A DNA stretch of 64,000 nucleotides, from IMG/VR virus record IMGVR_UViG_3300027675_000004, positions 1-64,000 of that record. One strand, given 5' to 3'. Origin of the DNA: a virus. Under the pieces are notes generated by a model. That model saw only the letters and a program-made list of their open reading frames with translations, made no database searches and was not told the DNA's origin. This document shows positions 1 to 6,054 of this stretch, one piece after another (positions within the stretch are counted from its first letter, which is position 1; every line of letters starts with the position of its first letter). The position numbers were made by a program, and so were the translations under genes.

Positions 1-1
1 C

Positions 2-97
2 GACGGCAACGGCTACGGCTACGGCTACGGCTACGGCGACGGCAACGGCTACGGCTACGGCTACGGCGACGGCAACGGCAACGGCTACGGCTATTAA
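2..97 (+). CDS. C-terminal end of a Gly-rich repeat protein (partial)
   Basis: The window opens inside a gene. From base 2 one frame reads 31 codons, alternating Gly with Tyr, Asn or Asp (GYGYGYGDGN pattern), and ends at TAA 95-97. The DNA is built from ggc-tac, ggc-gac and ggc-aac hexamers and is far more GC-rich than anything else here. The start lies outside the window, so domain content is unknown. Gly-Tyr/Asn tails occur in adhesive, surface or nucleic-acid-binding proteins, but no function can be assigned. Low-complexity hexamer repeats of this kind can vary in number by slippage. Confidence 0.6.
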   Translation, partial: DGNGYGYGYGYGDGNGYGYGYGDGNGNGYGY

Positions 98-292
98 ACC
101 ATCAAGGCGGTGGTTGTGGCGTATGGACACCAGTAATAACTATCTTTGGAGTTTGCGGATAACCATACAGAAACAAATTCCGAGACTATGAACCTACGCA
201 GGTACTGTGATAGACAGTGGAGTTTTGCAGGCGACCTATAATATGGCGATGCAAACGTAATCCTGCCGGCGCACTGATTAAAAAGGAGAGCC
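98..292 (+). other. gene-free stretch with hairpins and a leader-like 3' end
   Basis: No convincing gene lies here. Small perfect hairpins are visible: ACTGT 204-208 with ACAGT 214-218, ACCT/AGGT around 192-203, and GCAGG/CCTGC between about 227 and 265. The 3' end (ccggcgcactgatt, then AAGGAG) resembles the 3' end of the structured element at 5338-5449 (ctggcgcattattg, then AAGGAG). This suggests two related structured 5' leaders. A matching 5' arm like that of the second element is not found, so the relationship is tentative. Confidence 0.3.
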
Positions 293-469
293 ATGAAGGA
301 TAAGAAGCGGAAGAAAAGTTTGGTGGGGTGGATTGGCAGTTGTGATTTAAAATATATAAAAGCACATTTTTATAATGCAGGACGCTTGCCAGACATTGGA
401 AAGGTTAAGAAAAGTATGGAGTACCGAGAATCTGTTATTAAAGTCCGCATCACAATAGAAGAAATCTAA
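293..469 (+). CDS. small basic hypothetical protein (58 aa)
   Basis: ATG 293 follows a clear SD (AAAAGGAG at 281-288). The product starts with a very basic tail (MKDKKRKKS) and ends in an alternating strand-like segment (VIKVRITIEEI). I do not recognise the family with certainty, although short phage proteins ending in a similar 'KVRITIEE' segment are familiar. It opens a chain of small genes on the same strand. The neighbouring start at 483 is preceded by an SD lying just after this gene's stop. Confidence 0.6.
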   Translation: MKDKKRKKSLVGWIGSCDLKYIKAHFYNAGRLPDIGKVKKSMEYRESVIKVRITIEEI

Positions 470-486
470 AGCGAGGTGCTGAATGA
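468..486 (+). repeat. 19-nt ribosome-binding-site context, copy 1 of 2
   Basis: The 19 bases covering the end of the upstream gene, the SD (GAGGTG) and the ATG of the gene at 483 are repeated exactly at 2213-2231, before the gene at 2228. The proteins downstream are not obviously similar. The translation-start cassette itself therefore appears to have been copied, or kept as a recombination junction between small accessory genes. Confidence 0.6.
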
Positions 487-893
487 AAGATGATGTGAGG
501 GAGTATATGAGCGTTGAACTTAAAAGAGTTCATTGTGAAGCTGATAAGTTTTTGGATGGTCATTCATTGCAAAGTTTGACAATAGAGAAAATTGAAAGCG
601 TTGTTATAAATGGATTGGTTTATAAATTAAAAACTGAAATTTTAGCCGAAGAAGAACCTAAAGAACTTTATGTTGCAGTATTCAAAATGTGCCCTACATG
701 GTGGCAACAATTCAAAGAGGAAAAATTTCCTAAATGGTTGAAGCAAAAATTTCCTGTAAGATGGATTTTTGCCAAAAAGTATCTTACTATTCATCGTGAG
801 GCGTGGTATCCGCAATTACCTGTCGTGTTCCCTAAGTGTGGAAAAGTTATTTTAAAGGATTTTATAGAAGAAAAAGAAATTAGGAATTACTAA
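483..893 (+). CDS. hypothetical protein (136 aa)
   Basis: ATG 483 has SD GAGGTG seven bases upstream. The N-terminal two thirds is mixed alpha/beta with a short strand pair (SVVINGLVYKLKTEI). The C-terminal third is basic and rich in Trp and Lys (KFPKWLKQKFPVRWIFAKKY). There is no signal peptide and no membrane segment. I recognise no catalytic motif. The well-formed SD and the operon position make it a real gene, probably a cytoplasmic early phage protein. Confidence 0.6.
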   Translation: MKDDVREYMSVELKRVHCEADKFLDGHSLQSLTIEKIESVVINGLVYKLKTEILAEEEPKELYVAVFKMCPTWWQQFKEEKFPKWLKQKFPVRWIFAKKYLTIHREAWYPQLPVVFPKCGKVILKDFIEEKEIRNY

Positions 894-920
894 CCAACCT
901 ACGGGCAGATTGGAGGGGGA

Positions 921-1136
921 ATGAGTAATCATAGTTGGAACGGACTAAAAAATTATCCTAAAATAAGAAAGAGTATTTCAGAAGTATCGAAATTATTAAA
1001 GCAGACAGCTAATTCTAAAACCTCGCATTTAATGGATGTGGTTACTTGTATTGGTGCTAATATAAGCATTTTGAAAATACACTGCGATTATTTAACAAAA
1101 GAATTTGACAAGCAAAAACAATTACCTACGCCATAA
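921..1136 (+). CDS. small hypothetical protein (71 aa)
   Basis: ATG 921 sits directly after a G-rich SD (GGAGGGGG at 912-919). A small hairpin (CCAA/TTGG around 896-912) encloses the region just upstream. The protein is basic and helical, with a heptad-like pattern (ISEVSKLLKQTAN), and no recognised domain. It ends 22 bases before the next start at 1159. Confidence 0.5.
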   Translation: MSNHSWNGLKNYPKIRKSISEVSKLLKQTANSKTSHLMDVVTCIGANISILKIHCDYLTKEFDKQKQLPTP

Positions 1137-1158
1137 CAACGCAGAAAGGACTGATAAA

Positions 1159-1410
1159 ATGAGAGAAATAACAAAGCGCAGATTAAAGGTAGTCTTAACA
1201 TTTATTGGTTTAAAAATAGCAGAAATTATAGGATTCTGTCTTTTTGTAAAGCTCTTTTGGTGGATAGGCAGTTCAAAAGAAAGAGTTATATTTATGTTTC
1301 TTTCATTTTTAACTCTTTTGGTTTTATTATTTATTAGTTTAATACTTTATATGTGGGTATATTATAATTGGGAAAAAGCAAAACAACTAAATGGTACTAA
1401 CTATTTTTAA
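1159..1410 (+). CDS. two-helix membrane protein (83 aa)
   Basis: An open frame begins at 1105, but ATG 1159 is preferred because it has an SD (AAAGGA) about ten bases upstream and gives a sensible membrane protein. A short basic head (MREITKRRLK) is followed by two hydrophobic helices, roughly residues 10-30 and 40-64, separated by a charged turn (GSSKERV). The tail is hydrophilic. It resembles small phage inner-membrane proteins, but nothing separates holin, superinfection-exclusion or other roles. Confidence 0.55.
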   Translation: MREITKRRLKVVLTFIGLKIAEIIGFCLFVKLFWWIGSSKERVIFMFLSFLTLLVLLFISLILYMWVYYNWEKAKQLNGTNYF

Positions 1411-1476
1411 TTAACAAAAGGAGTAGCCTAAGATGACCCAGTCCAGCTTAGATGATGTGATAAGAAAGGAGCTAAA

Positions 1477-1863
1477 ATGAAGCTATCTAATTTAGTGAAT
1501 ATGCCTGTTGGAAAATTTGAGTCTGAAACTCAGGCTTGCCCAACAAAACATTACAATCGAGGTTTTAATGATGCAGTATTAAAAGTCTCTAATCTCCCCG
1601 TCAACGAAACCAAACTCCGAAAGCAGGGGTGGTGTAAGGTGCCGAGCCAAGCTGATATAAAAAGGATGTTATTGAAGTGTAAGTTTCATCTGAGCGAAGT
1701 AATTCATGTACAAGCTATACTTACAGAACCGGATTGTGAAGAATTCCATGTACAAGCTATGTTAACAGAGCCAGATTGTGAAGCGATAGCAAGTTTCATC
1801 CACGCACTAATGGAGAGGGGGGAAGGAGATGAAAGAGTTAGAATATCAAAAAGAATATCTTAA
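1477..1863 (+). CDS. hypothetical protein, paralogue family A member 1 (128 aa)
   Basis: The first 50 residues (MKLSNLVNMPVGKFE...NETKLRKQGW) are nearly identical, at DNA level too, to the start of the gene at 2552, and share a consensus with the gene at 2798. After the conserved GW-KVP junction the three proteins differ. This one carries an internal tandem duplication of about 14 residues (HVQAILTEPDCE / HVQAMLTEPDCE, around 1705-1785). It ends in a helix resembling that of the 2798 gene (IHAL at the C-terminus). The SD is AAAGGAG. No known domain is recognised. The pattern is a shared N-terminal module with exchangeable C-terminal parts. Confidence 0.6.
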   Translation: MKLSNLVNMPVGKFESETQACPTKHYNRGFNDAVLKVSNLPVNETKLRKQGWCKVPSQADIKRMLLKCKFHLSEVIHVQAILTEPDCEEFHVQAMLTEPDCEAIASFIHALMERGEGDERVRISKRIS

Positions 1864-2068
1864 ACATCTTAAAGAATTATCCAACCAAGAGTTAGTGGAA
1901 GAAGTTATATGCTCTGCTCAGGGCGATGATTATGATGGGTGCTTCACTCAAAAAGGAGCATGGGAGTTTGGTGAAGTGAAAAAAGAATTAAGCCTAAGAT
2001 TGATAAGTTGTGGTTTCATAACGGATTCTTTATTTACAGAAAGGACACTCACCGATGAAGAAGTGTAA
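1829..2068 (+). CDS. small acidic hypothetical protein (79 aa)
   Basis: It overlaps the end of the preceding gene by 35 bases and starts at an ATG with SD GGGGGAAGGAG inside that gene, implying translational coupling. The N-terminus is an amphipathic helix (KELEYQKEYLKHLKELSNQELVEE, residues 2-25), followed by an acidic region. Short proteins beginning with a helix ending in LSNEELVEE and followed by a conserved acidic patch are common in phage accessory regions. The function is unknown. Confidence 0.55.
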   Translation: MKELEYQKEYLKHLKELSNQELVEEVICSAQGDDYDGCFTQKGAWEFGEVKKELSLRLISCGFITDSLFTERTLTDEEV

Positions 2069-2192
2069 AAGGTGTGGTGACAAAGGATATTATTCAATTG
2101 AAGTTACGGAATGCCATTTTATTGAAGAAGAGTGCCGCCCTTGTCCAGAGTGTAACAAAAAGAATAAACAGAAGATATTCATTCCTAGTTAG
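2055..2192 (+). CDS. small zinc-ribbon protein (45 aa)
   Basis: Starts at ATG 2055 inside the end of the previous gene. It carries two Cys pairs: CKRC (residues 4-7) near the N-terminus and CPEC (30-33) near the C-terminus, with an extra CxxxxxxC between them. This is the layout of a minimal zinc ribbon. The tail is lysine-rich. It may bind nucleic acid or serve as an adaptor, but there is no direct evidence. The clean C-x2-C pairs argue that it is real despite its size. Confidence 0.5.
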   Translation: MKKCKRCGDKGYYSIEVTECHFIEEECRPCPECNKKNKQKIFIPS

Positions 2193-2212
2193 ATTTAGTA
2201 AGAGAAATAATA

Positions 2213-2231
2213 AAAGCGAGGTGCTGAATGA
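2213..2231 (+). repeat. 19-nt ribosome-binding-site context, copy 2 of 2
   Basis: An exact copy of bases 468-486, covering SD GAGGTG and the start codon of the gene at 2228. Confidence 0.6.
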
Positions 2232-2449
2232 CAAAGACGTTTAGGGATGAGGTGATTGAATCACTAAGTAAAGCAATATACGAAACTGAGTTTAAAGATT
2301 TGTGTGTTTCTTCTCAAAATGATGTTAAAGAAAACGCAGATAAAATCATCTCCCTTGCAGTCAAGCGGGTGGAGGGGATGAAAGGGAACGGCGAGTTTTA
2401 CGATGCGTTTGTAAAAGATGTAATCAAAGAGTTGAGGAGGACAGAATGA
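2228..2449 (+). CDS. small helical hypothetical protein (73 aa)
   Basis: ATG 2228 with SD GAGGTG in the duplicated 19-nt start context. The sequence is charged and mostly helical (DEVIESLSKAIYETEFKD at the start, FYDAFVKDVIKELRRTE at the end). It has no cysteine pattern and no membrane segment. Its TGA stop overlaps the ATG of the next gene (ATGA), so the two are translationally coupled. No family is recognised. Confidence 0.5.
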   Translation: MTKTFRDEVIESLSKAIYETEFKDLCVSSQNDVKENADKIISLAVKRVEGMKGNGEFYDAFVKDVIKELRRTE

Positions 2450-2550
2450 ACATTTTACTGTTTATCTCATGTTTAAGAGATTTAAGTATCATAGTATTCT
2501 GTTTAGTCTATGTTCCAGAGTTGATTGAAGTGATGAGAAAGGAAGGATAA
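2446..2550 (+). CDS. single-pass membrane peptide (34 aa)
   Basis: ATG 2446 overlaps the previous stop as ATGA, with SD GAGGAGG upstream. One hydrophobic helix spans about residues 2-24, broken by a charged RD pair. A short charged tail (ELIEVMRKEG) contains the SD of the next gene. Tiny membrane peptides of this sort are frequent in phage accessory regions. The function is unknown. Confidence 0.45.
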   Translation: MNILLFISCLRDLSIIVFCLVYVPELIEVMRKEG

Positions 2551-2551
2551 A

Positions 2552-2801
2552 ATGAAACTATCTGATTTAGTGAATATGCCTGTTGGAAAATTTGAGTCTG
2601 AAACTCAGGCTTGCCCAACAAAACATTACAATCGAGGCTTTAATGATGCAATATTAAAAGTCTCTAATCTCCCCGTCAACGAAACCAAACTCCGAGCGTT
2701 AGGGTGGGGGGAAGGTGCCGAGCGAAGACATACTAAGAGATAAACTGTGTTCGGCTTGTAATGCTTGTGCTCATCCTGTTAAGAAAGGAATAATAAAATG
2801 A
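2552..2801 (+). pseudogene. paralogue family A member 2, frameshifted in a G run
   Basis: The start is an almost exact copy of the gene at 1477 (about 145 bp at DNA level). The open frame closes early at 2743 with a non-homologous tail (GEGAERRHTKR). Removing one G from the six-G run at 2706-2711 restores the family junction (GWGKVPSED) and a CSACNACAHP segment resembling CDLCKKNYHHP in the gene at 2798. It also gives a stop at 2799-2801 that overlaps the next ATG as ATGA, the usual spacing here. A recent indel, a sequencing error in the homopolymer, or a slippery site would all fit. Confidence 0.6.
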
Positions 2802-3211
2802 AACTATCTGAGATTGTGGATGTGCCTGAAGCAAGAAAAGTTGAACGAGGTCAGTATTGTGAATATGATAAAGGGTATAATCATGCACTTGGAGATTGCA
2901 AGTTAGAAGAAGTCAACGAAACCAAGCTCAGAGCGTTAGGGTGGGGAAAGGTGCCGACAATCGAAGACTGTGATTTATGTAAAAAAAACTATCATCATCC
3001 GTCAGAACATTACGATAGAGTCCCTTTAGAAAAACTCAAAATCGGAGATGTGATTTTTGTAAGAGCAATAATAACAGCTGTCGATATCCAGGATTATTAC
3101 ACAACGGTGAGAATAAAAGAATATTGCGGCTATAGATGTAAATATACGGCAGATGTAAACAGTGTAGATGTGTTTCCAGCAATCCACGCACTATTAACAA
3201 AGGGGGAGTAG
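2798..3211 (+). CDS. hypothetical protein, paralogue family A member 3 (137 aa)
   Basis: It shares the family layout: MKLSEIVDVP start, a GYNHAL stretch in place of GFNDA, the NETKLRALGWGKVP junction, then a Cys/His segment (CDLCKKNYHHPSEH) that may bind a metal. Next comes a beta-rich domain (KIGDVIFVRAIITAVD...TTVRIKEYCGYRC) and a terminal IHALLTKGE helix. The middle part looks like a small OB- or SH3-type barrel, but that is only an impression. The SD is AAAGGA. It is the longest intact member of the family. Confidence 0.6.
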   Translation: MKLSEIVDVPEARKVERGQYCEYDKGYNHALGDCKLEEVNETKLRALGWGKVPTIEDCDLCKKNYHHPSEHYDRVPLEKLKIGDVIFVRAIITAVDIQDYYTTVRIKEYCGYRCKYTADVNSVDVFPAIHALLTKGE

Positions 3212-3212
3212 A

Positions 3213-3482
3213 ATGTTTGACACAACTTTAGTAGAAACTAATATTAATGAAAAAGTAAAATATATGTATCTTGTAAAAGATAGAGTGATTAATTCTAATT
3301 ATGTGATAACAATAAAAAAATGGGATCATACTAATATTGGGGGTAATGCAAAATCAAGTGATTGGGGGTTAGTTTTTATTATGCGTGATGAAGATGATAT
3401 ATTTGTTCATGAGATAAAATTAGAAGATATTAAAGTTTTAAATTTGTCAACAGGAACATGTTCAAATTTAGTCGCAACTTAA
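3213..3482 (+). CDS. hypothetical beta-rich protein (89 aa)
   Basis: It starts one base after the preceding stop, with SD AGGGGGAG inside the end of that gene. The sequence alternates hydrophobic and charged residues (YVITIKKWDH, WGLVFIMRDEDDIFVHEIKLEDIKVL), so a small beta-sheet protein is likely. No cysteine pair, no signal peptide, and no family recognised. Confidence 0.5.
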   Translation: MFDTTLVETNINEKVKYMYLVKDRVINSNYVITIKKWDHTNIGGNAKSSDWGLVFIMRDEDDIFVHEIKLEDIKVLNLSTGTCSNLVAT

Positions 3483-3544
3483 CTATCCATTAGTTAATAG
3501 AAAATTGTGCAGCTAAGGTACTTTAATGGGAAGGGATGGAGTAA

Positions 3545-3787
3545 ATGAAAATTTCAAAATGTTGTAAATCAACTATAGTAAATATAGGTTATTTTAGGGA
3601 TAAATGGCAATGCGCTAAATGTGAAAAGATTAACCCAGAGACTATAGAAACTTCTGATTGGGAAATGATTGCTGAAAATACATTTAGATTAAAGGTAGAA
3701 GGCGGATATTTGTATGATAAAATTGGATCTAGGACTGATTCTGGTGATAGAGATGTTACACATAATATAGTTTTTGTAAGAGAATAG
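3545..3787 (+). CDS. small zinc-ribbon protein (80 aa)
   Basis: The N-terminus has a zinc-ribbon pattern: KCC (residues 5-7) and CAKC (23-26) separated by a short strand (IGYFRDKWQ), as in rubredoxin-like knuckles. A strand-rich C-terminal part follows (NTFRLKVEGGYLYDK, VTHNIVFVRE). SD GGGATGGAG lies upstream of ATG 3545. It is one of several small Cys-pair proteins in this accessory region. The function is unknown. Confidence 0.55.
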   Translation: MKISKCCKSTIVNIGYFRDKWQCAKCEKINPETIETSDWEMIAENTFRLKVEGGYLYDKIGSRTDSGDRDVTHNIVFVRE

Positions 3788-3821
3788 AATTGGTAAGGAG
3801 AGATGATTTTCAATGCGGAAC

Positions 3822-3892
3822 AAATTATGATATAATAAATTATGATATAATAAATTATATTTAAAACTGAAATAAGTAATAAATAAGTAATA
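3822..3892 (+). repeat. AT-rich tandem repeats in a gene gap
   Basis: Two short tandem arrays sit in the gap between the genes ending at 3787 and starting at 3939. A 15-bp unit (aaattatgatataat) occupies 3822-3836 and 3837-3851 with a partial third copy. An 11-bp unit (aataagtaata) occupies 3871-3881 and 3882-3892. The first unit contains TATAAT-like boxes. The arrays could be protein-binding iterons, a promoter region or simple slippage. Nothing in the sequence decides between these. Confidence 0.6.
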
Positions 3893-3938
3893 AATATTTA
3901 ACAATTAGAATTGAAATAAAATATAAGAGAGAGCATTA

Positions 3939-4094
3939 ATGTTAAATGTGAAACATGTTATTGGAACAGTATTATATATGGTTGGAGTAGGATTTATGAT
4001 TGGTTGGTTAATGTGTTATCAATTTTCTTTTATTAACCCATTAATTATTTTTATTCCTATTATGATAATAGGTTTTATGTTAAATATAGATTAG
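3939..4094 (+). CDS. small two-helix membrane protein (51 aa)
   Basis: ATG 3939 with a weak SD (GAGAGAG). Hydrophobic helices span about residues 7-24 and 28-48 with a very short turn (QFSFINP) and almost no charged residues inside. It is followed after 11 bases by the next gene, which has a strong SD. A membrane-inserted phage peptide is likely, role unknown. Confidence 0.45.
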   Translation: MLNVKHVIGTVLYMVGVGFMIGWLMCYQFSFINPLIIFIPIMIIGFMLNID

Positions 4095-4105
4095 GGGGAG
4101 TATTG

Positions 4106-4366
4106 ATGAATTTATTAGATAAATTAAAAGTGTGTTTTCATGTTTTTATAGGAAGTCAAGTACTATATAATATTTCCATTTATGGTAAGGTGAGAATTAA
4201 GTTTAAAAAAGGTATAAGAGTGTGTGCACAGAATCTTATTTTTTATTCAGATATTGTTACTGATAAAGTAATAATTTTACCGGATGATATACCTAAAAAC
4301 CTTATACGGGATGAAAATTATTTTGATTCAACAGAAATATTACGAAATAAGAAAGGGAGAAGATGA
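4106..4366 (+). CDS. hypothetical protein (86 aa)
   Basis: A TTG at 4103 also opens the frame, but ATG 4106 has better spacing from SD GGGGGAG. The N-terminus is an amphipathic or partly hydrophobic segment (LLDKLKVCFHVFIGSQVLYNISI), followed by a beta-like part and a basic tail (NKKGRR). It shows faint similarity in layout to the gene at 8352 (Cys-containing hydrophobic start, then a strand ending in VIIL), so the two may be distant paralogues. The function is unknown. Confidence 0.5.
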   Translation: MNLLDKLKVCFHVFIGSQVLYNISIYGKVRIKFKKGIRVCAQNLIFYSDIVTDKVIILPDDIPKNLIRDENYFDSTEILRNKKGRR

Positions 4367-4671
4367 AACTGGAAGAGGCAATAGAAATTTTATATCAGTA
4401 TGGATGTATTAAAGCCATAGATTGTGGGACTCATGAACAAGCATTGATTAAAGCATTTAATGTATTTTTGAAATTAGGGTTCGCAGTAATAGATGGTAAA
4501 TTAATTAAACGGGATTGTATTTTGAGTAAAGATGAAATTCGAAAAGAATTTGATAAATTTATAGAAGTTGGTGAAAATAAATTAAAAATGATGTATGATT
4601 CTAAAATGTCTAATAAAATTACTGAGGCTATTTTAAATGCACAAAAAAATAAATTATCAAAAATTAAGTGA
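4363..4671 (+). CDS. hypothetical helical protein (102 aa)
   Basis: The start overlaps the previous stop (ATGA) and has SD AAAGGGAGA inside the upstream gene. The protein is mostly helical and lysine-rich, with a hydrophobic central segment (AFNVFLKLGFAVIDGKLI) and a long charged C-terminal helix (KMSNKITEAILNAQKNKLSKIK). No domain is recognised. Confidence 0.5.
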   Translation: MKLEEAIEILYQYGCIKAIDCGTHEQALIKAFNVFLKLGFAVIDGKLIKRDCILSKDEIRKEFDKFIEVGENKLKMMYDSKMSNKITEAILNAQKNKLSKIK

Positions 4672-4792
4672 AAATATAACTATATTTTTTTCTTCCATTC
4701 TTGTTTGTGTTATAATATTATTTAGTGTATTGATAGCATTATTGGTTAAAATATGTGATAGAGTAGGAAAGGATAAAAATGAGAGAACATAG
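4637..4792 (+). CDS. single-pass membrane peptide (51 aa)
   Basis: ATG 4637 lies within the end of the previous gene and the stop lies within the start of the next, a compact arrangement. A weak SD (GAGG) is nine bases upstream. One strong hydrophobic helix of about 25 residues (IFFSSILVCVIILFSVLIALL) follows a polar head, and the tail is charged. It contains the SD of the gene at 4779. It could be a chance open frame, but the hydrophobicity pattern and gap coverage favour a real membrane peptide. Confidence 0.4.
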   Translation: MHKKINYQKLSENITIFFSSILVCVIILFSVLIALLVKICDRVGKDKNERT

Positions 4793-5336
4793 GACGGATG
4801 TAAATTTTGATCAATACATAATTATAGAAACTCGGTATCAGGATGTATTGATTACTGAGTTTAAAAAACCTGACACAAGATGTGGTTCTATAATATTTAT
4901 TAATGCAAAAGGGGTATTAGCTGTTACTGGTGATTATGGTAATTGGATATTTTGTAGAGAATTTCACCCTTCTCCTGATGGATTTGTTAGTGATTCATAT
5001 TGGTGTGAAAAACTTTCAATAGCATCAACACAAAAGTTTAGTGATTATGACCCTAAAGCTACAAGATTAGAAATTGAAAACAGACTAAGGCACGATAATA
5101 TTGATGAGGACGAATTAGAGACTGATGAAAGAGAATATTTGGAAAATTTATTAGAATACGTTGATGAATGTGAAGAGAGATATATAGTTTATGCTTATGA
5201 TCATTTACCACAAGGGAGAGATTATGAATATATCCCGATAATAAAGAAATTAAATCCTTGGTTAGAAGTAATTTTTGGTGCTTTTGATGAGATTTGCAGA
5301 AGAAAACAATGTGAGTTACAACAAGAATTAGGTTAA
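4779..5336 (+). CDS. acidic hypothetical protein (185 aa)
   Basis: ATG 4779 with SD AAAGGA. The first half is beta-rich (YIIIETRYQDVLITEF, GSIIFINAKGVLAVTGDYGNWIF). The second half is acidic and helical (DNIDEDELETDEREYLENLLEYVDECEERYIVYAYDHLP). No signal peptide. Proteins with a 'vTGDyGnw.f' strand followed by an acidic helical tail are common in phage accessory regions without known function. I infer a cytoplasmic role. Confidence 0.6.
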   Translation: MREHRTDVNFDQYIIIETRYQDVLITEFKKPDTRCGSIIFINAKGVLAVTGDYGNWIFCREFHPSPDGFVSDSYWCEKLSIASTQKFSDYDPKATRLEIENRLRHDNIDEDELETDEREYLENLLEYVDECEERYIVYAYDHLPQGRDYEYIPIIKKLNPWLEVIFGAFDEICRRKQCELQQELG

Positions 5337-5337
5337 A

Positions 5338-5449
5338 ATAGTGCGCCATGGTTAGCAACCTGATTTGTTCTTATAGATAGAAATATAAGATGGCAGAGTC
5401 CGTGTGGTTCGATACCTCGGCAAATTGCATGCTCGTGCTGGCGCATTAT
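5338..5449 (+). ncRNA. structured RNA-like element with tRNA-like arms
   Basis: The segment is enclosed by an 11-bp stem with one G-T pair: ATAGTGCGCCA 5338-5348 and TGGCGCATTAT 5439-5449. Inside are a GGTT/AACC hairpin, a 7-bp stem TCTTATA/TATAAGA with an 8-nt loop, and a T-arm-like GGTTCGATACC. It does not fit the tRNA cloverleaf lengths (arm spacing is wrong and there is no clear anticodon loop), so it is not called a tRNA. SD AAAGGAG for the gene at 5465 follows at once, so it may be a 5' leader, a decayed tRNA-like element or a small RNA. Confidence 0.4.
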
Positions 5450-5464
5450 TGATAAAGGAGAAAA

Positions 5465-5779
5465 ATGAAAAAACTAAAACAAGCGATAGAAAAAGAATTG
5501 AAAGAATTAGTTAAGACGAGACAAAGTATTAAGGAATTTTCTATGCTCGGTAATAATAATTGGGAATCTTTAGATCGTGAAATAATTTTATTTAATAATA
5601 TATTAAAATCTAAGAATATAATAGAGGCATTAGATGACGCAATATATGATACAGAAGATCAAATTGAAGAAATTGAGAATAATTATGGTGAAGATGATTT
5701 AGATAATATGCTCACAGAAAAAGAACCTTATGAGAATTTGTTGGAGACATTAAAAGATTTAAAACAAGGGGTGATATAA
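5465..5779 (+). CDS. coiled-coil hypothetical protein (104 aa)
   Basis: ATG 5465 with a strong SD (AAAGGAG) right after the structured element. The whole protein is charged and helical with heptad-like spacing (KKLKQAIEKELKELVKTRQSIKEF, then ALDDAIYDTEDQIEEIENNYGED). It is probably a small coiled coil. The stop overlaps the next start by one base (TAATG), so the two are coupled. The function is unknown. Confidence 0.55.
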   Translation: MKKLKQAIEKELKELVKTRQSIKEFSMLGNNNWESLDREIILFNNILKSKNIIEALDDAIYDTEDQIEEIENNYGEDDLDNMLTEKEPYENLLETLKDLKQGVI

Positions 5780-6054
5780 TGTTTTTTAAACAAAAGCCAA
5801 GGGAAGTTTCAGCATTAACATTTGATTGTACATATCAAGCACGTTGCCCAATATGTATGGAAGAAATTAATGAAACAGAGCATTTGTATGAAAGTAATTT
5901 CCCACCATTAGAAAATAGAAAATTATTAGAATGTGGTAGATGTCATTTAGCTGTTTGGGGAACACAAATTAATATCAAAAAGACATTTATAAAGTATGTT
6001 GAAGATAATAAAGACCCTTTTGGGTTAAGAGAAATAGAAAGGAGAGAAATATAA
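5779..6054 (+). CDS. zinc-ribbon protein (91 aa)
   Basis: Starts in a TAATG overlap with the previous gene. Two Cys pairs (CPIC at about residues 24-27 and CGRCH around 53-57) frame a short beta segment, a classical C4 zinc ribbon. The rest is charged. A small nucleic-acid-binding or adaptor protein is plausible. The next gene starts directly after its stop, with SD AAAGGAGAG in this gene's end. Confidence 0.55.
   Translation: MFFKQKPREVSALTFDCTYQARCPICMEEINETEHLYESNFPPLENRKLLECGRCHLAVWGTQINIKKTFIKYVEDNKDPFGLREIERREI

Noticed and set aside
576-612. TTGACA inside the gene at 483 as a promoter
   Set aside because: No -10 box at 16-18 bases; same reason for TTGACA at about 1105, 3217, 11991 and 17197.
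1433-1480. 15-codon ORF before the gene at 1477
   Set aside because: It has an SD-like AAGGAG before it, but the length and composition are no more than expected by chance; it may only place ribosomes for the next gene.
5338-5449. A tRNA gene
   Set aside because: The T-arm-like GGTTCGATACC is present, but arm lengths and spacing do not make a cloverleaf, and no anticodon loop of seven can be drawn. Kept only as a structured element.
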